64,000 nt of DNA from Sipunculus nudus (Eukaryota > Annelida > Sipuncula > Golfingiida > Sipunculidae). This document shows positions 54,259 to 64,000 of the stretch, in pieces. The number at the start of each line of letters is the position of its first letter. Positions within the stretch are counted from its first letter, which is position 1. Under the pieces are notes generated by a model, which searched no databases, was not told the origin of the DNA, and saw only the letters and a program-made list of their open reading frames with translations. Location: the NCBI GenBank assembly GCA_026874595.1, contig CM049319.1:39499473-39563472 (forward strand), read 5' to 3'. A program made the translations under genes and the position numbers.

Positions 54259-55296
54259 ACATACCTTGGTTTGTTCGGTACACATGGCTTACATACCTTG
54301 GTTTGTTCTGTATACCTGGCTCATATACCTTGGTTTGTTCTGTACACATGGCTCACATACCTTGGTTTGTTCTGTATATAAGGCTTACATACCTTGGTTT
54401 GTTCGGTACACCTGGCTCACATACCTTGGTTTGTTATGTATACATGGCTCACATACCTTGCTTTGTTCTGTACACATGGCTTACATACCTTGGTTTGTTC
54501 TGTACACATGGCTTACATACCTTGGTTTGTTCTGTACACATGGCTTACATACCTTGGTTTGTTCTGTACACATGGCTTACATACCTTGGTTTGTTCTGTA
54601 CACATGGCTTACATACCTTGGTTTGTTCTGTACACATGGCTCACATACCTTGGTTTGTTCTGAACACATGGCTCACATACCTTGGTTTGTTCGGTACACC
54701 TGGCTCACATACCTTGGTTTGTTCTGTACACATGGCTTACATACCTTGGTTTGTTCGGTACACATGGCTTACATACCTAGGTTTGTTCGGTACACATGGC
54801 TTACATACCTTGGTTTCTTCTGTACACATGGCTCACATACCTTGGTTTGTTCTGTACACATGGCTCACATACCTTGGTTTGTTCGGTACACCTGGCTCAC
54901 ATACCTTGGTTTGTTCTGTACACATGGCTTACATACCTTGGTTTGTTCTGTACACATGGCTTACATACCTTGGTTTGTTCTGTACACATGGCTTACATAC
55001 CTTGGTTTGTTCGGTACACATGGCTTACATACCTTGGTTTGTTCTGTACACATGGTTTACATACCTTGCTTTGATCGGTACACATGGCTCACATACCTTG
55101 GTTTGTTCTGTACACATGGCTCACATACCTTGGTTTGTTCTGTACATAAGGCTTACATACCTTGGATTGTTCGGTACACATGGCTTACATACCTTGGTTT
55201 GTTCTGTACACATGGCTTACATACCTTGGTTTGTTCGGTACACATGGCTTACATACCTTGGTTTGTTCTGTACACATGGCTTACATACCTTGCTTT
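54259..55296 (+). repeat. Block matching 45715-46752 at offset 8,544 bp
   Basis: Aligns with 45715-46752 at 267 monomers distance. The only difference I found is T at 55056 where the partner has C (46512). The offset is exactly 267 x 32 because one intervening 33-bp unit cancels one 31-bp unit. The right edge is A at 55297 (CTTTACTCGG) versus G at 46753 (CTTTGATCGG). It straddles the 17.6-kb junction at 55122. Confidence 0.8.
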
Positions 55297-57041
55297 ACTC
55301 GGTACACATGGCTCACATACCTAGGTTTGTTCTGTACACATGGCTCACATACCTTGGTTTGTTCTGTACATAAGGCTTACATACCTTGGTTTGTTCAGTA
55401 CACATGGCTTACATACCTTGGTTTGTTCTGTACACATGGCTTACCTGCCTTGGTTTGTTCTGTACACATGGCTTACATACATTGGTTTGTTCTGTACACA
55501 TGGTCTACATACCTTGGTTTGTTATGTTCACATGGCTTACATACATTGGTTTGTTCTGTACACATGGTCTACATACCTTGGTTTGTTCTGTACACATGGC
55601 TTACATACTTTGGTTTGTTCGGTACACAGGGCACACATACCTTGGTTTGTTCTGTATACATGGCTTACATACCTTGCTTTGATCGGTACACATGGCTCAC
55701 ATACCTTGGTTTGTTCTGTACACATGGCTAACAAACCTTGGTTTGTTCTGTACACATGGCTTACATACCTTGATTTGTTCAGTACACATGGCTTACATAC
55801 CTTGGTTTGTTCTGTACACATGGCTTACCTGCCTTGGTTTGTTCTGTACACATGGCTTACATACATTGGTTTGTTCTGTACACATGGTCTACATACCTTG
55901 GTTTCTTCTGTACACATGGCTTACATACTTTGGTTTGTTCGGTACACAGGGCTCACATACCTTGGTTTGTTCTGTATACATGGCTTACATACCTTGTTTT
56001 GATCGGTACACATGGCTCACATACCTTGGTTTGTTCTGTACACATGGCTTACATACCTTGGTTTGTTCTGTACACATGGCTTACATACCTTGGTTTGTTC
56101 TGTACACATGGCGTACATACCTTGGTTTGTTCTGTACACATGGCTCACATACCTTGGTTTGTTCTGTACACATGGCTCACATACATTGGTTTGTTCGGTA
56201 CACGTGGCTCACATACCTTGGTTTGTTCGGTACACATGGCTCACATACCTTGGTTTGTTCGGTACACATGGTTCACATACCTTGGTTTGTTCGGTACACA
56301 TGGCTCACATACCTTGGTTTGTTCGGTAAACATGGCTTACATACCTTGGATTGTTCTGTATGAAAGGCTTACATACCTTGGTTTGTTCTGTACACATGGC
56401 TTACATACCTTGGTTTGTTCTGTACACATGGCTTACATACCTTGCTTTGATCGGTACACATGGCTCACATACCTTGGTTTGTTCTGTACACATGGCTCAC
56501 ATACCTTGGTTTGTTCTGTACATAAGGCTTACATACCTTGGTTTGTTCGGTACACATGGCTTACATACCTTGATTTATTCTGTACACATGGCTCACATAA
56601 ATTGGTTTGTTCTGTACATAAGGCTTACATACCTTGGTTTGTTCGGTACACATGGCTTACATACCTTGGTTTGTTCTGTATTCATGGCTCACATACCTTG
56701 GTTTGTTCTGTACACATGGCTCACATACCTTGGTTGGTTCTGTACACATAGCTTACATACCTTGCTTTGACCGGTACACATGGCTCACATACCTTGGTTT
56801 ATTCTGTACACATGGCTTACCTACCTTGGTTTGTTCTGTACACATGGCTAACATACCTTGGTTTGTTCTGTATACATGGCTCACATACCTTGGTTTGTTC
56901 TGTACACATGGCTCACATACCTTGGTTTGTTCTGTACACATGGCTTACATACCTTGCTTTCATCGGTACACATGGCTCACATACCTTGGTTTGTTCTGTA
57001 CACATGGCTTACATACCTTGGTTTGTTCTGTACACATGGCT

Positions 57042-58705
57042 TACATACCTTGGTTTGTTCTGTACATATGGCTTACATACCTTGGTTTGTTCTGTACACA
57101 TGGCTTACATACCTTGGTTTGTTCTGTACACATGGCTTACATACCTTGGTTTGTTCTGTACACATGGCTCACATACCTTGGTTTGTTCTGAACACATGGC
57201 TCACATACCTTGGTTTGTTCGGTACACCTGGCTCACATACCTTGGTTTGTTCTGTACACATGGCTTACATACCTTGGTTTGTTCGGTACACATGGCTTAC
57301 ATACCTAGGTTTGTTCGGTACACATGGCTTACATACCTTGGTTTCTTCTGTACACATGGCTCACATACCTTGGTTTGTTCTGTACACATGGCTCACATAC
57401 CTTGGTTTGTTCGGTACACCTGGCTCACATACCTTGGTTTGTTCTGTACACATGGCTTACATACCTTGGTTTGTTCTGTACACATGGCTTACATACCTTG
57501 GTTTGTTCTGTACACATGGCTTACATACCTTGGTTTGTTCGGTACACATGGCTTACATACCTTGGTTTGTTCTGTACACATGGCTTACATACCTTGCTTT
57601 GATCGGTACACATGGCTCACATACCTTGGTTTGTTCTGTACACATGGCTCACATACCTTGGTTTGTTCTGTACATAAGGCTTACATACCTTGGATTGTTC
57701 GGTACACATGGCTTACATACCTTGGTTTGTTCTGTACACATGGCTTACATACCTTGGTTTGTTCGGTACACATGGCTTACATACCTTGGTTTGTTCTGTA
57801 CACATCGCTTACATACCTTGCTTTACTCGGTACACATGGCTCACATACCTAGGTTTGTTCTGTACACATGGCTCACATACCTTGGTTTGTTCTGTGCATA
57901 AGGCTTACATACCTTGGTTTGTTCAGTACACATGGCTTACATACCTTGGTTTGTTCTGTACACATGGCTTACCTGCCTTGGTTTGTTCTGTACACATGGC
58001 TTACATACATTGGTTTGTTCTGTACACATGGTCTACATACCTTGGTTTGTTATGTACACATGGCTTACATACATTGGTTTGTTCTGTACACATGGTCTAC
58101 ATACCTTGGTTTGTTCTGTACACATGGCTTACATACTTTGGTTTGTTCGGTACACAGGGCACACATACCTTGGTTTGTTCTGTATACATGGCTTACATAC
58201 CTTGCTTTGATCGGTACACATGGCTCACATACCTTGGTTTGTTCTGTACACATGGCTTACAAACCTTGGTTTGTTCTGTACACATGGCTTACATACCTTG
58301 GTTTGTTCTGTACACATGGCGTACATACCTTGGTTTGTTCTGTACACATGGCTCACATACCTTGGTTTGTTCTGTACACATGGCTCACATACCTTGGTTT
58401 GTTCGGTACACATGGCTCACATACCTTGGTTTGTTCGGTACACATGGCTCACATACCTTGGTTTGTTCGGTACACATGGCTCACATACCTTGGTTTGTTC
58501 GGTACACATGGCTCACATACCTTGGTTTGTTCGGTAAACATGGCTTACATACCTTGGTTTGTTCTGTATGAAAGGCTTACATACCTTGGTTTGTTCTGTA
58601 CACATGGCTTACATACCTTGGTTTGTTCTGTACACATGGCTTACATACCTTGCTTTGATCGGTACACATGGCTCACATACCTTGGTTTGTTCTGTACACA
58701 TGGCT
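57042..58705 (+). repeat. 1,664-bp tandem duplication, copy 1 (in second 17.6-kb unit)
   Basis: Counterpart of 39475-41138 at offset 17,567 bp, with consensus bases at 57747 and 58077. Confidence 0.83.
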
Positions 58706-60369
58706 TACATACCTTGGTTTGTTCTGTACATATGGCTTACATACCTTGGTTTGTTCTGTACACATGGCTTACATACCTTGGTTTGTTCTGTACACATGGC
58801 TTACATACCTTGGTTTGTTCTGTACACATGGCTCACATACCTTGGTTTGTTCTGAACACATGGCTCACATACCTTGGTTTGTTCGGTACACCTGGCTCAC
58901 ATACCTTGGTTTGTTCTGTACACATGGCTTACATACCTTGGTTTGTTCGGTACACATGGCTTACATACCTAGGTTTGTTCGGTACACATGGCTTACATAC
59001 CTTGGTTTCTTCTGTACACATGGCTCACATACCTTGGTTTGTTCTGTACACATGGCTCACATACCTTGGTTTGTTCGGTACACCTGGCTCACATACCTTG
59101 GTTTGTTCTGTACACATGGCTTACATACCTTGGTTTGTTCTGTACACATGGCTTACATACCTTGGTTTGTTCTGTACACATGGCTTACATACCTTGGTTT
59201 GTTCGGTACACATGGCTTACATACCTTGGTTTGTTCTGTACACATGGCTTACATACCTTGCTTTGATCGGTACACATGGCTCACATACCTTGGTTTGTTC
59301 TGTACACATGGCTCACATACCTTGGTTTGTTCTGTACATAAGGCTTACATACCTTGGATTGTTCGGTACACATGGCTTACATACCTTGGTTTGTTCTGTA
59401 CACATGGCTTACATACCTTGGTCTGTTCGGTACACATGGCTTACATACCTTGGTTTGTTCTGTTCACATCGCTTACATACCTTGCTTTACTCGGTACACA
59501 TGGCTCACATACCTAGGTTTGTTCTGTACACATGGCTCACATACCTTGGTTTGTTCTGTGCATAAGGCTTACATACCTTGGTTTGTTCAGTACACATGGC
59601 TTACATACCTTGGTTTGTTCTGTACACATGGCTTACCTGCCTTGGTTTGTTCTGTACACATGGCTTACATACATTGGTTTGTTCTGTACACATGGTCTAC
59701 ATACCTTGGTTTGTTATGTACACATGGCTTACATACATTGGTTTGTTCTGTACACATGGTCTACATACCTTGGTTTGTTCTGTACACATGGCTTACATAC
59801 TTTGGTTTGTTCGGTACACAGGGCACACATACCTTGGTTTGTTCTGTATACATGGCTTACATACCTTGCTTTGATCGGTACACATGGCTCACATACCTTG
59901 GTTTGTTCTGTACACATGGCTTACAAACCTTGGTTTGTTCTGTACACATGGCTTACATACCTTGGTTTGTTCTGTACACATGGCGTACATACCTTGGTTT
60001 GTTCTGTACACATGGCTCACATACCTTGGTTTGTTCTGTACACATGGCTCACATACCTTGGTTTGTTCGGTACACATGGCTCACATACCTTGGTTTGTTC
60101 GGTACACATGGCTCACATACCTTGGTTTGTTCGGTACACATGGCTCACATACCTTGGTTTGTTCGGTACACATGGCTCACATACCTTGGTTTGTTCGGTA
60201 AACATGGCTTACATACCTTGGTTTGTTCTGTATGAAAGGCTTACATACCTTGGTTTGTTCTGTACACATGGCTTACATACCTTGGTTTGTTCTGTACACA
60301 TGGCTTACATACCTTGCTTTGATCGGTACACATGGCTCACATACCTTGGTTTGTTCTGTACACATGGCT
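58706..60369 (+). repeat. 1,664-bp tandem duplication, copy 2 (in second 17.6-kb unit)
   Basis: Counterpart of 41139-42802, carrying the same GGTCTGTTCGG and CTGTTCACATCGC variants near 59423 and 59462. Confidence 0.83.
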
Positions 60370-60390
60370 CACATACCTTGGTTTGTTCTG

Positions 60391-60902
60391 TACACAAGGC
60401 TTACATACCTTGGTTTGTTCGGTACACATGGCTTACATTCCTTGATTTATTCTGTACACATGGCTCACATACCTTGGTTTGTTCTGTACATAGGCTTACA
60501 TACCTTGGTTTCTTCGGTACACATTGCTTACTTACCTTGGTTTGTTCTGTATTCATGGCTCACATACCTTGGTTTGTTCTGTACACATGGCTCACATACC
60601 TTGGTTGGTTCTGTACACATGGCTTACATACCTTGCTTTGACCGGTACACATGGCTCACATACCTTGGTTTATTCTGTACACATGGCTTACATACCTTGG
60701 TTTGTTCTGTACACATGGCTAACATACCTTGGTTTGTTCTGTACACATGGCTCACATACCTTGGTTTGTTCGGTACACATTGCTTACATACCTTGGTTTG
60801 TTCTGTATTCATGGCTCACATACCTTGGTTTGTTCTGTACACATGGCTCACATACCTTGGTTGGTTCTGTACACATGGCTTACATACCTTGCTTTGACCG
60901 GT
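60391..60902 (+). repeat. P block copy 12
   Basis: Counterpart of copy 10 at offset 17,567 bp, with the same TTTCTTCGG change near 60513. Confidence 0.87.
60472..60502 (+). other. 31-bp CATAGG monomer 10 of 10
   Basis: Same one-base loss, in P block copy 12. Confidence 0.92.
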
Positions 60903-63900
60903 ACACATGGCTCACATACCTTGGTTTATTCTGTACACATGGCTTACATACCTTGGTTTGTTCTGTACACATGGCTAACATACCTTGGTTTGTTCTGTAT
61001 ACATGGCTCACATACCTTGGTTTGTTCTGTACACATGGCTCACATACCTTGGTTTGTTCTGTACATAAGGCTTACATACCTTGGTTTGTTCGGTACACAT
61101 GGCTTACATACCTTGGTTTGTTCTGTATACATGGCTTACATACCTTGCTTTGATCGGTACACATGGCTCACATACCTTGGTTTGTTCTGTACACATGGCT
61201 CACATACCTTGGTTTGTTCTGTACATAAGGTTTACATACCTTGGTTTGTTCGGTACACATGGCTTACATACCTTGGTTTGTTCTGTATACATGGCTCACA
61301 TACCTTGGTTTGTTCTGTACACATGGCTCACATACCTTGGTTTGTTCTGTATATAAGGCTTACATACCTTGGTTTGTTCGGTACACATGGCCCACATATC
61401 TTGGTTTGTTCTGTACACATGGCTTACATACCTTGGTTTGTTCTGAACACATGGCTTATATACCTTGGTTTGTTCTGTACATATGGCTTACATACCTTGG
61501 TTTGTTCTGTACACATGGCTCACATACCTTGGTTTGTTCTGTACACATGGCTCACATACCTTGGTTTGTTCTGTACACATGGCTCACATACCTTGGTTTG
61601 TTCTGTACACATGGCTTACATACCTTGGTTTGATCGGTACACATGGCTTACATACCTTGGTTTGTTCGGTACACCTGGCTCACATACCTTGGTTTGTTCT
61701 GTACAAATGGCTTACATACCTTGGTTTGTTCTGTACACATGGCTTACATACCTTGGTTTGTTCTGTACACATGGCTTACATACCTTGGTTTGTTCTGTAC
61801 ACATGGCTTACATACCTTGGTTTGTTCTGTACACATGGCTTACATACCTTGGTTTTTTCGGTACACATGGCTTACATACCTTGGTTTGTTCTGTACACAT
61901 GGCTTACATACCTTGCTTTGATCGGTACACATGGCTCACATACCTTGGTTTGTTCTGTACACATGGCTCACATACCTTGGTTTGTTCTGTACATAAGGCT
62001 TACATACCTTGGTTTGTTCAGTACACATGGCTTACATACCTTGGTTTGTTCTGTACACATGGCTTACCTGCCTTGATTTGTTCTGTACACATGGCTTACA
62101 TACATTGGTTTGTTCTGTACACATGGTCTACATACCTTGGTTTGTTCTGTACACATGGCTTACATACTTTGGTTTGTTCGGTACACAGGGCTCACATACC
62201 TTGGTTTGTTCAGTATACATGGCTTACATACCTTGTTTTGATCGGTACACATGGCTCACATACCTTGGTTTGTTCTGTACACATGGCTTACATACCTTGG
62301 TTTGTTCTGTACACATGGCTTACATACCTTGGTTTGTTCTGTACACATGGCGTACATACCTTGGTTTGTTCTGTACACATGGCTCACATACCTTGGTTTG
62401 TTCTGTACACATGGCTCACATACATTGGTTTGTTCGGTACACGTGGCTCACATACCTTGGTTTGTTCGGTACACATGGCTCACATACCTTGGTTTGTTCG
62501 GTACACATGGTTCACATACCTTGGTTTGTTCGGTACACATGGCTCACATACCTTGGTTTGTTCGATAAACATGGCTTACATACCTTGGTTTGTTCTGTAT
62601 GAAAGGCTTACATACCTTGGTTTGTTCTGTACACATGGCTTACATACCTTGGTTTGTTCTGTACACATGGCTTACATACCTTGCTTTGATCGGTACACAT
62701 GGCTCACATACCTTGGTTTGTTCTGTACACATGGCTCACATACCTTGGTTTGTTCTGTACATAAGGCTTACATACCTTGGTTTGTTCGGTACACATGGCT
62801 TACATACCTTGATTTATTCTGTACACATGGCTCACATAAATTGGTTTGTTCTGTACATAAGGCTTACATACCTTGGTTTGTTCGGTACACATGGCTTACA
62901 TACCTTGGTTTGTTCTGTATTCATGGCTCACATACCTTGGTTTGTTCTGTACACATGGCTCACATACCTTGGTTGGTTCTGTACACATAGCTTACATACC
63001 TTGCTTTGACCGGTACACATGGCTCACATACCTTGGTTTATTCTGTACACATGGCTTACCTACCTTGGTTTGTTCTGTACACATGGCTAACATACCTTGG
63101 TTTGTTCTGTATACATGGCTCACATACCTTGGTTTGTTCTGTACACATGGCTCACATACCTTGGTTTGTTCTGTACACATGGCTTACATACCTTGCTTTC
63201 ATCGGTACACATGGCTCACATACCTTGGTTTGTTCTGTACACATGGCTCACATACCTTGGTTTGTTCTGTACATAAGGCTTACATACCTTGGTTTGTTCG
63301 GTACACATGGCTTACATACCTTGGTTTGTTCTGTATACCTGGCTCATATACCTTGGTTTGTTCTGTACACATGGCTCACATACCTTGGTTTGTTCTGTAT
63401 ATAAGGCTTACATACCTTGGTTTGTTCGGTACACCTGGCTCACATACCTTGGTTTGTTATGTATACATGGCTCACATACCTTGCTTTGTTCTGTACACAT
63501 GGCTTACATACCTTGGTTTGTTCTGTACACATGGCTTACATACCTTGGTTTGTTCTGTACACATGGCTTACATACCTTGGTTTGTTCTGTACACATGGCT
63601 TACATACCTTGGTTTGTTCTGTACACATGGCTTACATACCTTGGTTTGTTCTGTACACATGGCTCACATACCTTGGTTTGTTCTGAACACATGGCTCACA
63701 TACCTTGGTTTGTTCGGTACACCTGGCTCACATACCTTGGTTTGTTCTGTACACATGGCTTACATACCTTGGTTTGTTCGGTACACATGGCTTACATACC
63801 TAGGTTTGTTCGGTACACATGGCTTACATACCTTGGTTTCTTCTGTACACATGGCTCACATACCTTGGTTTGTTCTGTACACATGGCTCACATACCTTGG

Positions 63901-64000
63901 TTTGTTCGGTACACCTGGCTCACATACCTTGGTTTGTTCTGTACACATGGCTTACATACCTTGGTTTGTTCTGTACACATGGCTTACATACCTTGGTTTG

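Larger units (their letters stand above)
37556..55122 (+). repeat. 17,567-bp (549-monomer) tandem duplication, copy 1
   Basis: The sequence from 37556 matches that from 55123 at a constant offset of 17,567 bp through to the window end (64000 aligns with 46433). The offset is 549 monomers minus 1, agreeing with one 33-bp and two 31-bp units inside this copy. The left edge is the mismatch at 37555/55122 (GGCTTACA versus GGCTCACA). It contains a 1,664-bp tandem pair, two P blocks (42824, 50984) and the second 33-bp monomer. Confidence 0.9.
1..64000 (+). repeat. 32-bp satellite array, 2,000 complete monomers, head to tail
   Basis: The whole window repeats a 32-bp unit whose positions 1-16 are CCTTGGTTTGTTCTGT and 17-32 are ACACATGGCTTACATA. 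I saw no inverted unit and no non-satellite insert. The consensus has 6 A, 7 C, 6 G and 13 T, so it is about 41% GC with a strong T-over-A strand bias. Common variants are T14G (TTCGG instead of TTCTG), T27C (CTCACA instead of CTTACA), the linked set G6C/T11A/T14G (GCTTTGATCGG), C20T/T22A (CATAAGG), C18T (TATACATGG) and A21C (CACCTGG). Length bookkeeping closes exactly: twelve 31-bp units, two 33-bp units and a 10-base remainder give 64,000. No promoter, splice structure, poly(A) context or known gene is visible. A eukaryotic satellite is inferred from size and organisation; the family is unrecognised. The duplication blocks listed below are substructure of this array. Confidence 0.98.
55123..64000 (+). 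repeat. 17,567-bp tandem duplication, copy 2 (cut by window edge)
   Basis: The 8,878 bp seen here align with 37556-46433. By reading I found five substitutions: 40180 G versus 57747 A, 40510 A versus 58077 G, 44509 G versus 62076 A, 44869 T versus 62436 G, and 44905 T versus 62472 C. The rest of the unit must lie to the right of the window if the duplication was complete. Confidence 0.9.

Noticed and set aside
1-64000. CRISPR array, suggested by a ~32-bp repeat
   Set aside because: There are no spacers: units abut directly and differ only by point variants. No cas genes or leader are present.
1-64000. Gene for a repetitive protein
   Set aside because: There are no exon borders, non-repetitive ends, frame preference or untranslated flanks. 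Stop-making variants (CATAAGG, TTGATCGG, TTGACCGG, CCTAGG, TATGAAAGG) are common and copied freely in blocks.
1-64000. CENP-B box or telomere repeat that would place the array on the chromosome
   Set aside because: I could not find a sequence fitting the CENP-B box core (TTCG followed by the A-rich and CGGGA parts), nor TTAGGG- or TTAGG-type runs. A centromeric role is neither shown nor excluded.
1-64000. Full palindromic steroid-response element
   Set aside because: The hexamer three bases upstream of TGTTCT is ACCTTG, a poor match to AGAACA, so only half-sites are present.
1-64000. Monomer as an ancient duplication of two 16-bp halves
   Set aside because: Positions 1-16 and 17-32 share too little. 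A faint resemblance between ACACATGGCTT and ACATACCTTGGTT needs gaps and is within chance.
1-64000. tRNA, rRNA, small RNA genes, transposon ends, terminators or riboswitches
   Set aside because: Monomer phase can be followed from base 1 to base 64000 with only 14 length-variant units, leaving no room for any inserted element.

Overview
The whole window is one uninterrupted head-to-tail satellite (minisatellite) array. I see no gene, RNA gene, transposon, CRISPR array or unique sequence anywhere in the 64 kb. The unit is 32 bp. In consensus, monomer positions 1-16 read CCTTGGTTTGTTCTGT and positions 17-32 read ACACATGGCTTACATA. Every unit lies in the same orientation. The window opens at monomer position 1 and closes at position 10. 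It holds 2,000 complete monomers: I located twelve 31-bp and two 33-bp units, and 2,000 x 32 - 12 + 2 + 10 equals 64,000. A homogeneous array this long with large internal duplications points to a eukaryotic chromosome (pericentromeric, subtelomeric or other satellite heterochromatin). I do not recognise the monomer and cannot name the organism.

The array is layered. Monomer variants are fixed at single sites or linked groups of sites: T/G at position 14, T/C at position 27, and composite types such as CTTTGATCGG, CTTTGACCGG, CATAAGG and TATTCATGG. Their order is copied in blocks, which reveals nested duplications, each a whole number of monomers: 8 (256 bp), 32 (1,024 bp), 52 (1,664 bp, at two separate places), 75 (2,400 bp), 139 (4,447 bp), 208 (6,654 bp) and 549 (17,567 bp). 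Region by region: 1-3384 holds a 52-monomer repeat; 3385-5199 is a less duplicated, more variable stretch; 5200-12747 holds 75- and ~150-monomer related copies; 14347-27654 is a 6,654-bp tandem duplication; 26005-34898 is a 4,447-bp tandem duplication overlapping it; 37556 to the right edge is a 17,567-bp tandem duplication whose second copy runs out of the window, with a 1,664-bp tandem duplication inside each copy.

The many long forward open frames (up to 753 codons) are arithmetic artefacts. The monomer has no stop on the + strand in any phase, and 32 is not a multiple of 3, so all three frames read the same 32-residue cycle. Stops appear only where a variant monomer makes TAA, TAG or TGA. 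Points worth a second look are the nested duplications with base-level junctions, a recombination scar shared by six loci, two indel lineages that act as family markers, the frame-invariant peptide cycle, and dense short regulatory-factor-like words repeated every 32 bp. The last are unproven.
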